Numbered from the stretch's first letter, positions 42,710-52,559 are shown. The stretch is 64,000 nt of DNA from UBA1724 sp051884615 (GCA_051884615.1 JBJEVT010000041.1:62001-126000), one strand, 5' to 3'. Made by a program: numbers and translations. Notes: a model not told the origin generated them from the sequence alone.

Positions 42710-43882
42710 CTACCGCACCAGGACGGCGTCCCCGTCCTGGATCATGTATTGTCCCTCCACCACGATCTCGCCGCCGGCGGTCAGGCCCTCTCCGGAGACC
42801 TCCATCATGCCGTCCTGGGTGATGCCCTCCTGGACGGGGATGGCCCTGGCCTGGCACTCCACCACCTGGTAGAGAAGGAGGCCGGAGGCGCGGCGCACCG
42901 GCACGGAGAGAGGCACGGCGAAGCCATGGGAGCGTTCCAGCTCCACGGAGATCTCCACCAGCTGTCCGGGCACCAGATCCTCCCCGTCCTCCACGGTGAA
43001 GAGTCCCCGCACCTGGAAGGTGCGCAGGCCGGGCTGGATGTCGGGGCTCTTGTCGGTCACCTGCACTTCCTTCAGGACGCGGCCCTTGCCGTCCCCCAGA
43101 CGGAGAACCGTCTGTCCGGGCTTGACGAAGGCGTAGTAGTCGGAGGGGAGGCTGGCCACGGCCCGGAGACGGAGGGGGTCCACCACCTCCACCACGGGGG
43201 TGGCCACCCCCAGCTCCTGGCCCGGCTCCTGGAGCCGGGCGCTGACCCGTCCCGCCATGGGGGCCTTCACGGTGCAGTCCTCCAGGCTCTTCCGGGCGAT
43301 GGAGAGGGAGGCCTCCGCCAGGCGCACCTGCGCCTCCTCGGCCGCCACATTGGCCCGCGCCAGGGCGAAATCCGCGGAGGCGGCCTGGAAATTCAGCTCG
43401 TAGTTCTCCTTTTCATTGGAGGAGACATTTCCCTTCTCGAAGAGTCTGCGGAAGCGTTCCACGTCCAGGGTGGCTTTGTGCAGGCTGGCCTGGGCCTTCT
43501 CCACCTGGGCGCGGGCCACCTCCACGGCGGAGCGGCGGGCGGCCAGGGTGGCCTCCGCCACCAGCACCTGATCCCGGTAGGTGCGCTGGTCCATGACGAA
43601 GAGCACCTGGCCCTCCTGGACCACGTCGCCCTCCTCCACCAGCACCTTCTCCAGCGTGCCTCCCACCCGTGCGGAGACCATCACCCGGTCCTTGGCCTCC
43701 AGGGAGCCCTTCAGCGTCAGATACCGGGTGAAATCCCGCTCCGTCAACGGCGCCAGCACCACCGGCGTCCCCTTGAATTCCTCCGAGGAGGCCTGGTCGG
43801 ACGCCGGGTCCTTGCTTCCTCCGCAGGAGGCCAGAAAAGCTCCCGCCAGGAGCGCCACAATGTACAGATGCAGATTTTTCAT
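42710..43882 (-). CDS. RND efflux periplasmic adaptor (HlyD/MFP), lipoprotein
   Basis: 390 residues from ATG 43882, chosen because a lipoprotein signal MKNLHLYIVALLAGAFLASC starts there; the frame is open further upstream but overlaps tolC. Cysteine 20 would be lipidated. Features in order: first lipoyl half GGTLEKVLVEEGDVVQEGQV, long alpha-hairpin (EATLAARRSAVEVARAQVEK through residue about 190), second lipoyl half VKAPMAGRVSARLQEPGQEL, and beta-barrel and membrane-proximal domains. It links the RND permease to the outer-membrane channel. The gene lies 21 bases before the permease. Confidence 0.88.
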   Translation of the reverse strand: MKNLHLYIVALLAGAFLASCGGSKDPASDQASSEEFKGTPVVLAPLTERDFTRYLTLKGSLEAKDRVMVSARVGGTLEKVLVEEGDVVQEGQVLFVMDQRTYRDQVLVAEATLAARRSAVEVARAQVEKAQASLHKATLDVERFRRLFEKGNVSSNEKENYELNFQAASADFALARANVAAEEAQVRLAEASLSIARKSLEDCTVKAPMAGRVSARLQEPGQELGVATPVVEVVDPLRLRAVASLPSDYYAFVKPGQTVLRLGDGKGRVLKEVQVTDKSPDIQPGLRTFQVRGLFTVEDGEDLVPGQLVEISVELERSHGFAVPLSVPVRRASGLLLYQVVECQARAIPVQEGITQDGMMEVSGEGLTAGGEIVVEGQYMIQDGDAVLVR

Positions 43883-43890
43883 GAGTCCAA

Positions 43891-45348
43891 CTACTCCTTC
43901 AGCAAAAGTTCGTCCAAATTCTCCTTCATGGGGGACTCCTGGTCCTCCGGCGTCCAGCGTGCGGCGTCGGGAGTCAGGGTTCCCGTGGCCATCTCCAGAT
44001 TGGTGAGGGCAATGTCCTTGACAAAAGAAGTCTGGAGGAGAGCCAGGTAGGCGTCGTCCATCTCGGCCCGGGCGTCCAGCATCCGGTAGACCGGCTCCAC
44101 TCCTTCCTCGCAGCGTTGCCGGTACTCCTGGTAGCGTGCCTCCTTGGCCTGGTACGCCAGCTCCGCCAGACGGCGCTGGCTGGCGGCGTCCCGCAAATCC
44201 CGTTCGGCGGACATCACTTCCAGGATCACCGTGAGGAACTTCTCCTCCCGCTGGAGCCGGGCCGCCTGGCGCGCCACCTTGGCGCTGCGGTATCCCGTGA
44301 CCTTGGAGAATCCGCTGAAGAGATCCATGGCGGCGGAGATTCCCCCGTAGAGATTGGTGGCCCGGTCGGCGATGTCGTCGCTGGTCCAGGTGCCATTGAG
44401 GAATCCCCCAACCGTGGGCAGGAAATCCACCAGCGCCATCCGCACCTGGTTCTCCGCCTCCACGGTCTGTCGGTCCATCTGGGAGAGTTCGGGGCGGCGG
44501 GTCAGGGCGGTGAGCACCAGAGTCTCCAGCGACTCCGTCTCCTCCCCCCGGGGTTCCCGGGGATAGACCAGCTGAAGCTTCGCCGCGTCCGCGGGGGAGA
44601 GGCCCATGACCTGGAGAAGCTGTCCCTTGGCCAGGGAGAACTCCCGGAGCGCCTGCTCCAGGGAGATCTCCCGGGAACGCCACTGGGTCTCCGCGTCCGT
44701 GCGCTCCCAGCCCAGCACCTGCCCCTCCTGGAACATCCCGGACACCCGCTCATACTGGCTGCGGGTGGAGGCCACCTGGCTCTCCAATGCCGTGATGCGC
44801 ACCTGGCACAGCAGCGCCTGATAATACAGGGTGGTCACCTGGGAGACAATCCCCTGCCGCGCCAGATGCTCCGTCAAGGCGCCGGCCTGCCGCTCCAGAC
44901 GGCGGTTGGCATACAGAAGCCAGGTGGCGGGAGCCACCAGGGGCATCTGCACCCCCAGGCCGCCCTTGAAGTACTCCCGGTCGGCCGTGGGCGAACCCTT
45001 CATGGTCTGCTGATGCCGCCAGCCCGTCCAGCTGCCCTCCAGGGAGACCACGGGAAGGAAGCTGGAAAAGGAGGCGTCCACGTCCAGCTCGCTCAACCGG
45101 CGCTGCAACGCGCCAAGCCGCAGGGCGTAGCTGTTCTCCAGGGCAAAGCCAAGACACTCCTCCAGGCTGCGGGGCTCGTCCAGCCATGCCGAACGCCGCC
45201 GCAACTCCTCCCCGTAGGAGGAGACATGGCCGGCGCGGGCCGCCGCCGGATCCCCCAGGGACGCACAGGATGCCCCTAGAAGAAGAAGGGTGCCCGCCAC
45301 CCCCGGCAGAAGCAGGGTAACAAAACGGTGAAGTCCTTTGAAGTTCAT
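43891..45348 (-). CDS. TolC-family outer-membrane efflux lipoprotein
   Basis: 485 residues with lipoprotein signal LLLLGASCAS. Two internally similar OEP repeats, each with long coiled helices (RLSELDVDASFSSFLPVVSL; ALVDFLPTVGGFLNGTW), are the TolC/OprM pattern: a trimeric channel crossing the outer membrane and periplasm. It is the first gene of the tolC-adaptor-permease operon, with eight bases to the adaptor. It would export the permease substrates. Confidence 0.85.
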   Translation of the reverse strand: MNFKGLHRFVTLLLPGVAGTLLLLGASCASLGDPAAARAGHVSSYGEELRRRSAWLDEPRSLEECLGFALENSYALRLGALQRRLSELDVDASFSSFLPVVSLEGSWTGWRHQQTMKGSPTADREYFKGGLGVQMPLVAPATWLLYANRRLERQAGALTEHLARQGIVSQVTTLYYQALLCQVRITALESQVASTRSQYERVSGMFQEGQVLGWERTDAETQWRSREISLEQALREFSLAKGQLLQVMGLSPADAAKLQLVYPREPRGEETESLETLVLTALTRRPELSQMDRQTVEAENQVRMALVDFLPTVGGFLNGTWTSDDIADRATNLYGGISAAMDLFSGFSKVTGYRSAKVARQAARLQREEKFLTVILEVMSAERDLRDAASQRRLAELAYQAKEARYQEYRQRCEEGVEPVYRMLDARAEMDDAYLALLQTSFVKDIALTNLEMATGTLTPDAARWTPEDQESPMKENLDELLLKE

Positions 45349-45904
45349 GTCGTCTCAGAGGTAAACGATCCGCGGAAAAGAGGAAAGACACACCACGCAA
45401 GGGCGGCGCCGCCGGAGGACTAACCCCGGCCCCCGCCCGCCAGACAGCCTCCCCCCGCCCCGGGATAAACAATAGGCAACAGCCCGTGAGACACCCCATC
45501 CCCCCCGCGGTTCCCGAGGCGGGGAACGACTGTTTGAAATTTTGCGTTTTAACTTTGGGTACTTTAGTCCGCTTTTGTCGTTTCGTGTGGTGTTGGGGAA
45601 GAAAATCGGGGAAAAATTTCCCGTTCTGTCCGTCTTCGTCTTTGTGAGGAGGAGGGGGCGAGGGGAGGCATGGGGAGGGAACCCGGGGCTATATTAAGGC
45701 GATTTCCGGTTTCCCGTCCTGTCCTGTCCCATTTTGTCCGTTTTCTTCCCTAGGCGGGCGGGAGTCGTTTTTCATCCCTGTGGTTGTCGGGGGCAGGTCC
45801 GCGTCCCCGGCAGGGAGTTTTTCTCTGGCGGGCCCCGTCGTTTTCCCTGGTTTCCCGTGGGGGAGTGAGGCGAGGTTGAGTCAAGACAAGGAGAATTGTT
45901 CCCC
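45349..45904. other. 556-base divergent intergenic region
   Basis: It separates the leftward efflux operon from the rightward ior operon. An A/T-rich block at 45530-45605 (TTTGAAATTTTGCG and ACTTTAGTCC segments) and a TATATTAA at 45690 stand out against GC-rich surroundings and are the probable promoter zones. No -35/-10 pair with good spacing can be named. No coding or RNA gene is supported. Confidence 0.5.
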
Positions 45905-47677
45905 ATGCTTCTTCTATCCGGCAATGAAGCGATAGCCCGCGGCGCCTGGGAGGGCGACGTGCGCGCCGCTTTTGGGTATCCTGGCACTCCCTCCACGGAG
46001 ATCCTGGTGAACCTGGTGAAGTATACGGAGCCCCGGGTGTATTGCGAGTGGTCTCCCAACGAGAAAGTGGCGTTGGAGGCGGCGGTGGGCGCCTGCCTGG
46101 AGGGGGTTCGCACGTTGGTGACCATGAAATGCGTGGGTCTCAACGTGGCGGCGGATCCCCTGATGACCCTTGCCTACATCGGCGTGGAGGGCGGCATGGT
46201 GATTGTGGTGGCGGACGATCCCGGGATGCACTCCTCCCAGACGGAGCAGGACACCCGTCAATACGCCCGTCTGGCCCACGTTCCCCTGCTGGAGCCCTCG
46301 GACTCCCAGGAGGCGAAGGACTTTGTGAAATACGGCCTGGAGCTTTCGGAGAAGTTCCGTCTGCCGGTGATTCTGAAGAGCACCACGCGGCTGAGCCACT
46401 CCCGCAGCCAGGTGGAGGAGGCCCGTCATGCGCCCTCCTCCTTCCCCAAGGAATTTGTCCGGGACCCCTCCCGTCACTGTCCCCTTCCCGTCTGGGGGCG
46501 TCCCATGCGCCGGAAGCTCCAGGAGAAGATGCAGATTCTCTCCTCCGTCTCCACCGCCTCTCCCGTGAACCGGATGGAGATGGGGGACGCCGGGCTGGGC
46601 GTCATCTGCAGCGGCGTGTGCTATCAATATGTGAAGGAGGTCTTCCCCGACGCCTCCGTGCTGAAGCTGGGGCTCCCCTACCCCTTCCCCGACGACCTGA
46701 TCCGCGCCTTCGCCGAGAAGGTGAAGCGGGTCCTGGTGGTGGAGGAGCAGGAGGACTTCCTGGAGGAGCATGTGAAATCCCTGGGCGTCGCCTGCGACGG
46801 GCGCCGCTTCGTCCCCCCCGTGGGCGAGCTGTCCACCGAGGCATTGCGCCGGGTGCGGGAGCAGCTGGACGGCACCCCCGCCGAGATTCCCCAGCCCCGG
46901 CATCCCCTGGACCAGCTCCCCGCCCGGCCCCCGGTCTTCTGCCCGGGGTGCCCCCACCGGGGACTCTTCTACGCCCTCACCAAATTCGACGTCCTGGTGA
47001 CCGGCGACATCGGCTGCTACTCCCTGGCGGTCTTCCCGCCCCTCTCCCGGACGGATGTCATCCTCTGCATGGGCGGCGGCATCTCCATGGCCCACGGCCT
47101 GGAGAAAGCCGGCGAGCCCCGGAAGGTGGTGGGCGTCGTGGGAGACTCCACCTTCTTCCACAGCGGCATCACCGGACTGCTGGACATGGTCTACAACAAG
47201 GGCACCTCCCTGGTGGTGGTGGTGGACAACCGCACCACCGCCATGACGGGACACCAGGACCATCCCGGCACCGGCCGCACCCTCATGGGGGAGGAGACCC
47301 GGGAAGCCTCCATCGAGGAATTCGGCAGGGCCTGCGGCGTCCGCCGCATCCGGGTGGTCAACCCGTATCACATCCAGGAGACCGTGAAGGTGATCCGGGA
47401 GGAGCTGGCGGCCCCGGAACCCTCCCTGGTCATCTCCAAGGCGCCCTGCCCCCTACGCACCCGGCAGCCTCTCGCCCCGCCCTTCGCCGTGGATCCCCAG
47501 AAGTGCAAACGGTGCCAATCCTGCCTGAAGCTGGGCTGCCCCGCCCTGGAGAGAAGCGGCGAGGCCATCCGCATCAACCCCCTGCTCTGCATGGGCTGCG
47601 CCTCCTGCCAGGAGGTCTGCGCCTTTGGCGCCATCGCCCCCGCCGAGCCCAAGAACGGAGACGCGCCCAATGAGTGA
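45905..47677 (+). CDS. iorA: indolepyruvate:ferredoxin oxidoreductase, alpha subunit
   Basis: 590 residues from ATG 45905, preferred over TTG 45896 because the AAGGAG ribosome binding site is then at a usable distance. Pyruvate-ferredoxin-oxidoreductase-like N-terminal domain (FGYPGTPSTEI), a TPP-binding domain (TGDIGCYSLAVFPP, GVVGDSTFFHSG) and two C-terminal [4Fe-4S] motifs (CKRCQSCLKLGCP; CMGCASCQEVC). The enzyme oxidatively decarboxylates aryl pyruvates from aromatic amino acids to aryl-acetyl-CoA, reducing ferredoxin, in anaerobes. It overlaps iorB by 8 bases. Confidence 0.92.
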   Translation: MLLLSGNEAIARGAWEGDVRAAFGYPGTPSTEILVNLVKYTEPRVYCEWSPNEKVALEAAVGACLEGVRTLVTMKCVGLNVAADPLMTLAYIGVEGGMVIVVADDPGMHSSQTEQDTRQYARLAHVPLLEPSDSQEAKDFVKYGLELSEKFRLPVILKSTTRLSHSRSQVEEARHAPSSFPKEFVRDPSRHCPLPVWGRPMRRKLQEKMQILSSVSTASPVNRMEMGDAGLGVICSGVCYQYVKEVFPDASVLKLGLPYPFPDDLIRAFAEKVKRVLVVEEQEDFLEEHVKSLGVACDGRRFVPPVGELSTEALRRVREQLDGTPAEIPQPRHPLDQLPARPPVFCPGCPHRGLFYALTKFDVLVTGDIGCYSLAVFPPLSRTDVILCMGGGISMAHGLEKAGEPRKVVGVVGDSTFFHSGITGLLDMVYNKGTSLVVVVDNRTTAMTGHQDHPGTGRTLMGEETREASIEEFGRACGVRRIRVVNPYHIQETVKVIREELAAPEPSLVISKAPCPLRTRQPLAPPFAVDPQKCKRCQSCLKLGCPALERSGEAIRINPLLCMGCASCQEVCAFGAIAPAEPKNGDAPNE

Positions 47678-48260
47678 ACAAACCATCAGCGTTCTCATGT
47701 GCGGCGTGGGAGGGCAAGGCATCCTCCTGGCCAGCGAAATCACCGCGCGCGCCGCTCTGCTGGCCGGCTATGACGTGAAGACCAACGAAGTCCACGGCAT
47801 GGCGCAGCGGGGAGGCTCCGTGGTGGCCTGCATCCGCTTCGGCGGCAAGGTCTACAGCCCGGTCATCGAGCCCGGGGGCGCCGACGCCCTGCTGGGCCTG
47901 GAGCCCGTGGAGGCCATCCGGTGCCACCACTACCTGAAGCCTTCGGGCGTGGCCGCCGTCTCCACCCAGCGCATCATCCCCGTCACCGTCTCCAGCGGCA
48001 ACGCCGTCTATCCCGAGCCGGAGCCCATCCTCCAGGGGCTCTTCCCCCACTTGAGCTACCTGGACGCCCTGGGAATCGCCCAGGGGCTGGGCAACTCCCG
48101 CACCGCCAACCTGGTGCTCCTGGGCGCCCTGGCCGGCATGGGCGGGCACATCTCCCGGAAGGTCTGGGAGGCCGCCATCCGGCAATGCGTGCCCGAAAAG
48201 CACGTGGAGGTGAACCAGGCCGCCTTCCGCAAGGGCATGGCAGCCTGCACCCGCACCTGA
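47670..48260 (+). CDS. iorB: indolepyruvate:ferredoxin oxidoreductase, beta subunit
   Basis: 196 residues. MCGVGGQGILLASEITARAA and EVHGMAQRGGSVVACIRFG are the gamma-domain signatures of 2-oxoacid:ferredoxin oxidoreductases and match IorB. It completes the IorAB heterodimer that binds CoA and the substrate. Its start overlaps the iorA stop, so translation is coupled. The aldolase-family gene follows 88 bases later on the same strand. Confidence 0.92.
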   Translation: MSEQTISVLMCGVGGQGILLASEITARAALLAGYDVKTNEVHGMAQRGGSVVACIRFGGKVYSPVIEPGGADALLGLEPVEAIRCHHYLKPSGVAAVSTQRIIPVTVSSGNAVYPEPEPILQGLFPHLSYLDALGIAQGLGNSRTANLVLLGALAGMGGHISRKVWEAAIRQCVPEKHVEVNQAAFRKGMAACTRT

Positions 48261-48348
48261 ATTCTCCCCAACCCCACGTCCCCGGACAGGGAGGGCCCCG
48301 ACGACGGCGGCCCCGACCTCCGGGACAGCAAGACACAAGAGGCAAATC

Positions 48349-49644
48349 ATGAAGAACATGAACTTCGTCCATCCCCGCGACCAAATCGTGGAGATGATGG
48401 GCCGCATCTACCGCTATGGCCTGACCACCACCAGCGGCGGAAATCTCTCCATTCTGGATCCGGAAGGCAACATCTGGATCAGCCCCGCCAGCGTGGACAA
48501 GGGAAATCTGCGCCGGGAGGACATCATGTGCGTCACCCCCAAGGGCGACATCCTGGGTCCCCACAAGCCCTCCAGCGAATTTCCCTTCCACAACGACATC
48601 TACAAGCTGCGCCCTGACGTCCGCGCCATCGTGCACGCCCATCCCCCCACACTGGTGAGCTTCTCCGTGGCCGGGCAGATTCCGGACACCACGGTCTTCC
48701 CCAACGCCAAGAGCATCTGCGGCACGGTGGGCTACGCCCCGTACGAGGTGCCGGGCAGCGAGGCCCTGGGCCGCAGCGTCTCCAACGCCTTCGCCGCGGG
48801 CCACAGCACCATCCTGCTGGAGAACCACGGCACCTGCTGCGCCGGCGGCAGCCTGCTCCAGGCCTTCCAGCGGTTCGAGACCCTGGACTTCTGCGCCCGT
48901 CTCATCTCCGGCGCCCTCCAGGTGGGCACCCCTCGCTACCTCAGCGACACGGACCTGGAATTCCACGCCCTGGACCGGAACCAGGACTTCGAGGAATACG
49001 TTCCCACCAACCGCTCCAGCCAGGAGATGGATGTCCGCTATCTGATGAGCCAGCTCATCCAGCGTGCCTATCGCCAGCAGCTGTTCACCAGCACGGAAGG
49101 CACCTTCGCCTGCCGGGTGGACAAGGATTCCTTCCTGGTGACCCAGCGTGGTCTGGACCGGGGCACCATCCAGCCGGAGGACCTGGTGTTGGTCACGGGG
49201 CATCGCCGGGAGGCGGGGAAGCAGGTTTCCCGCGCCACCTGGTTCATCAAGGCCATCTTCGACGCCCAGCCCGAGATCAACTCCATGATTCTGGCCAATC
49301 CTCCCTGCGTCATGTCCTACGCGGTCACCGACGCCAAGTTCGATCCCCGGGTGATTCCGGAGAGCTACATCCTGCTGCGGGAAGTGCCCGCCTTCCCCTT
49401 CGGCACCCACTTCCGCGACGTGAAGGAGGTGAGCAAGACCCTGTCTCCCCGGTATCCGGTCATCATCATCCAGAACGACTGCCTGGTGACCACCGGCTCC
49501 ACCCTCATCCAGGCCTTTGACCGCCTGGAGGTGGCGGAATACTCCGCCAAGGCCACCATCGCCTGCAAGACCCTGGGCGGCATGAAGCCCATCACGGCCA
49601 AGCAGATCGAGGACCTGGTGAAGGCCTTCCACCTGATTCCCTAG
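48349..49644 (+). CDS. tandem class II aldolase/adducin-domain protein
   Basis: 431 residues, two aldolase-II domains. The first (residues 5-205) has SGGNLS, the zinc-ligand motif AIVHAHPP and a third ligand region ENHGTC, as in fuculose-/ribulose-phosphate aldolases and epimerases. The second (residues about 235-425) repeats the fold, but HAHP is LANP (SMILANPPCVMSY) and the NHG-type site is NDC (IIIQNDCLVTTG), so its metal site seems lost. Known family reactions are retro-aldol cleavage or epimerisation of sugar phosphates; the substrate here is open. Its location after iorAB suggests co-expression, and a strong terminator follows. Confidence 0.75.
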   Translation: MKNMNFVHPRDQIVEMMGRIYRYGLTTTSGGNLSILDPEGNIWISPASVDKGNLRREDIMCVTPKGDILGPHKPSSEFPFHNDIYKLRPDVRAIVHAHPPTLVSFSVAGQIPDTTVFPNAKSICGTVGYAPYEVPGSEALGRSVSNAFAAGHSTILLENHGTCCAGGSLLQAFQRFETLDFCARLISGALQVGTPRYLSDTDLEFHALDRNQDFEEYVPTNRSSQEMDVRYLMSQLIQRAYRQQLFTSTEGTFACRVDKDSFLVTQRGLDRGTIQPEDLVLVTGHRREAGKQVSRATWFIKAIFDAQPEINSMILANPPCVMSYAVTDAKFDPRVIPESYILLREVPAFPFGTHFRDVKEVSKTLSPRYPVIIIQNDCLVTTGSTLIQAFDRLEVAEYSAKATIACKTLGGMKPITAKQIEDLVKAFHLIP

Positions 49645-49666
49645 ACCGGTCCCCCCTCGGACCTGC

Positions 49667-49708
49667 GCCTCCTGTCTCCCCGTCCCCATGGCGGGACAGG
49701 AGGCTTTT
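49667..49708 (+). terminator. terminator after the aldolase-family gene
   Basis: Perfect 10-bp stem GCCTCCTGTC/GACAGGAGGC with an 18-base loop, followed by TTTT. Confidence 0.8.
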
Positions 49709-49744
49709 CCTTGCCTCTCCCCCACCCCGCCACACCCCATCCCC

Positions 49745-50065
49745 ATGACCGAATTTCTGGATACCCTCTCCCAAATGATGAGCACCGCCCAGGAGGGCGA
49801 CGAGGAACAGCGGGTGAAATCCCAGGCCCAGGAGGAGGCGGCCGCCCTCGGTCCGGAGGAGAAGCGGGAGCGGGGCGAACAGGTGCGGCGGGAAATCCAG
49901 GAATGTCTCCAGAAGCTTGCCCAGGTGCAGGAGAGCCTCCAGGCCTTGCCGCCCCGTCAGCTCTTCGGGCCGGAGGGGGACGCCCTGAAGGACCAGGCGG
50001 ACGAATGGGTGCGGAAACTCTCCATCCTGAAGATACGCCAAAGCGTCTTCCCTCCCCAAGCCTGA
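49745..50065 (+). CDS. small helical hypothetical protein
   Basis: 106 residues, highly charged and almost wholly helical (LDTLSQMMSTAQEGDEEQRV; REIQECLQKLAQVQESLQAL), probably a coiled coil. It lies between two strong terminators and so is an independent unit. No family is recognised; the sequence lacks cysteines beyond one and has no signal peptide. Coding is supported by the clean frame, base use and tight terminator spacing. Confidence 0.6.
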   Translation: MTEFLDTLSQMMSTAQEGDEEQRVKSQAQEEAAALGPEEKRERGEQVRREIQECLQKLAQVQESLQALPPRQLFGPEGDALKDQADEWVRKLSILKIRQSVFPPQA

Positions 50066-50104
50066 TTCCCGTCCCCCCCCCGGACGCCTCGAACATACCT
50101 GTTT

Positions 50105-50152
50105 CCCCCTGGAGAGTCGGTGCACACGCCCACTCTCCGGGGGCTTTTTTTT
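50105..50152 (+). terminator. terminator after the small helical protein
   Basis: Stem CCCCCTGGAGAGT (50105-50117) with ACTCTCCGGGGG (50132-50143), one bulged T, followed by eight T residues. Confidence 0.88.
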
Positions 50153-50174
50153 GCGGCGGGATCCGGTCTTTCCC

Positions 50175-52313
50175 CTACCGGGTCAGGTCGGCGTAGAGCA
50201 CGGGACGCAGCAGGGCGTAGGCCCGCTGATCCAGGTCATTCCCGGTGTGTTCTCCCACGGAGAAGAGGAAGCGGAAGTCGTGTTCGCCCCGATCGGAGAA
50301 GCGCACATCCGCACGGCCGCCGGGGGCGGGATCGTGATGGGCCAGCTGGCAGCTGCGCAGCAGGGTCAGACGGACGCGCTCCGTCGTGGCGTCCAAGGCG
50401 AAGACATCGGGGCAGACGATGGCAAGCTCCTCCGGCGTCTCCCCGGCCAGGGGCAGACGGGTCCAGCGCTGGACGGGGCGCTCCCAGCCATCCTGGGGAC
50501 GTTCCAGCGAACCGGCGCAGATGCCATCGGTCCGGGTGTCGCCGGCGCCGGGATAGGGGAGGACCAGCTTCAGGATGCGGTTGCGCTCCTGCCATTCCAC
50601 CCGGAGACGCATCTCCACCCGGGAATGTTCCGAAGCGATGCGGAAGATGCGTAGCAGCCGGCTTTCGCCGATGCGGCCTTCCTGGAGGACCTCCCGAAGG
50701 AAGGGACCCTCCTCCACCAGCCTGGGACTCTCCCAGACAGGACGCTCCTCCCCCGTTTCGGCATAATGGCTCATGCCATGGGACCAGGTGTCCGAGGGAT
50801 CGGGATAACTGACCAGCTCCGGCAGGGCGAACTCCCGGTTGCCCACCGTCATGCGGCCGGGGGCGAAGGAGATGGCGGCGCCGCAGAGATTGCGGAGGGA
50901 CCGGGCATCCCCCTGAAGCCCCTCCGTCTTCCCGTCGGGAAAGACGGGAGCTGGGCCGTCCCCCGTCTTCAGGGTCAGCACCCGCAGGCTCCCGGGAGCG
51001 GCGTTCAGACGGACGGCCAGGCGGGTGGAGAAGGACTCCACCAGGGCCTCGCAGCGGAGACGCTGGAAGCGCACCGGATTGCCCTGTTCATCCACCACGT
51101 TCCAATCCGGCTGCCAGACGAGATGGCCCAGCCAGGGTTCGGCCTCCACCCATCCGTCCAGGGGATGTTCCGAGGCGTTGTAGAAGAGGAGGCGCTGGCC
51201 GCCCGCGGAGGGAAGCGCCGTCAGGCGGCGGCGCAGTTCCAGCGCCATCCACTCCTCGGCAAAGGCCTCCGCGCCTCCCAGTTGGTTGACCACGAGGCGG
51301 TATGCGGAGGGGATGCAGGTTCCCCCCAGGGTGTCGTGGAACTGGTGGAAGACCACATTCTGCCAGTGTCGCGCCAGCCGGTCGCGGACTTCCTCCGTGG
51401 CCGCCGCCGAATCCTCCAGCATGGTCTCCATCTGGCGCAGCCGGTTGGTCGCCCGCACCAGGGCGGTCTTGCTTTCCCGATGGACGCTATAGCATCCAAT
51501 GGAATGGAACTGCAGCTCCCCGGTGACCAAGGGCAGCCGGTCGCCCCGTCCCTCCAGGGCGGCAAAGAATTCCCGGGCAGTGGAGAAGCGGATCTCCATT
51601 TCCTCCGACAGCTCCTTCTGGAGGCGCTCCACCTGGGCGATGAGTTCCTCGGTGGGGCCGCCCCCATGGTCGCCCACGCCGCAGAAACAGGCCGTCTCCT
51701 CCACTCCCTCCGGCAAATCCCGGCAGCATCCCCGCAGGAAATCCGCCGTGATCTCCCGGGGGCAGTAGGTCTCATGGATGCGGAAGACCGTCACCTCCGG
51801 GCCATCCTCGTAGCCGCGCCAGCGGAAAATCCGGGCGGGGAGGGTCATTTCATGGGGCTGGGGGCGCATGAAGACGTAGCGGGACTGTCCATACTCCCGC
51901 ATCAGCCCCGGCAGGGCGGCACTGTGGCCGAAGGAATCGGGATTGAAGCCGATGGCGGGAAATTCCCCGAAATGCTCCTGGAAATAGCGGCACCCCGCCT
52001 CGATCTGCCGCCGGAATCCCAGCTCGTCGGGGAAGTTGCAGTCCGGCTGGGTCCACCAGCCTCCCAGAATCTCCCAGCGCCCCTGCCGGACAAACTCCCG
52101 AACCCGGGCGAAGAGAGCGGAATCCAGCATTTCCACCTGGCGGTAGACCCAGGCCTCCCCCTGGCTGAACTTCAACGCCGGATGCGCCGCCAGCCGGTCG
52201 CAGGCACTGCGCACCGTCGCCAGCGCTTCATCCACCCCGGCCTGCCAGTTCCAGAGCCAGAGGGGATCCAAATGGGCATGGAAGATGATGTGAACCGTGT
52301 TTTTACTGGCCAT
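50175..52313 (-). CDS. alpha-mannosidase, GH38
   Basis: 712 residues from ATG 52313; the frame is open further upstream but that part has no family sequence, and a GAGGAG ribosome binding site is suitably placed. Zinc and catalytic residues: FHAHLDPLW (His14, Asp16), NPDSFGHS with the nucleophile Asp126, and the C-terminal zinc histidine in FHQFHDTLGGT. It hydrolyses alpha-mannosidic bonds with retention. It is shorter than eukaryotic members but usual for bacterial ones, and no signal peptide is seen, so it acts on imported mannosides. It adds to the glycan-use genes of this window. Confidence 0.88.
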   Translation of the reverse strand: MASKNTVHIIFHAHLDPLWLWNWQAGVDEALATVRSACDRLAAHPALKFSQGEAWVYRQVEMLDSALFARVREFVRQGRWEILGGWWTQPDCNFPDELGFRRQIEAGCRYFQEHFGEFPAIGFNPDSFGHSAALPGLMREYGQSRYVFMRPQPHEMTLPARIFRWRGYEDGPEVTVFRIHETYCPREITADFLRGCCRDLPEGVEETACFCGVGDHGGGPTEELIAQVERLQKELSEEMEIRFSTAREFFAALEGRGDRLPLVTGELQFHSIGCYSVHRESKTALVRATNRLRQMETMLEDSAAATEEVRDRLARHWQNVVFHQFHDTLGGTCIPSAYRLVVNQLGGAEAFAEEWMALELRRRLTALPSAGGQRLLFYNASEHPLDGWVEAEPWLGHLVWQPDWNVVDEQGNPVRFQRLRCEALVESFSTRLAVRLNAAPGSLRVLTLKTGDGPAPVFPDGKTEGLQGDARSLRNLCGAAISFAPGRMTVGNREFALPELVSYPDPSDTWSHGMSHYAETGEERPVWESPRLVEEGPFLREVLQEGRIGESRLLRIFRIASEHSRVEMRLRVEWQERNRILKLVLPYPGAGDTRTDGICAGSLERPQDGWERPVQRWTRLPLAGETPEELAIVCPDVFALDATTERVRLTLLRSCQLAHHDPAPGGRADVRFSDRGEHDFRFLFSVGEHTGNDLDQRAYALLRPVLYADLTR

Positions 52314-52507
52314 GCTGGCGCTCCTCGTCTCCTCGTTTTCACCCTGCCGCCCTCCTCCACGGGATGGCGGCACCGCGGCCACAATGGCCCCCGGGCGGGA
52401 CCATGGACCACAACCAGCCCATACCATGACCCGGAAAATTTGGATTGCAAGGCGCCTCCCCCCGGGATTCCTCCCGGGGAATTTCAAGAAAAAATCCCCT
52501 GGGCTCC

Positions 52508-52535
52508 TTGCAATCCCCAGGAAGGGCATTAGAGT
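52508..52535 (+). promoter_or_regulatory. promoter of tRNA-Glu
   Basis: TTGCAA (52508-52513), 16-base spacer, TAGAGT (52530-52535), 24 bases before the tRNA. A fair sigma-70 match. Confidence 0.6.
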
Positions 52536-52559
52536 AACGCCGTTTCCTGAATCAACCAG

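Noticed and set aside
39611..44050. 1479-codon plus-strand open frame over the RND operon
   Set aside because: Antisense artefact; RND permease and adaptor motifs on the minus strand are unambiguous.
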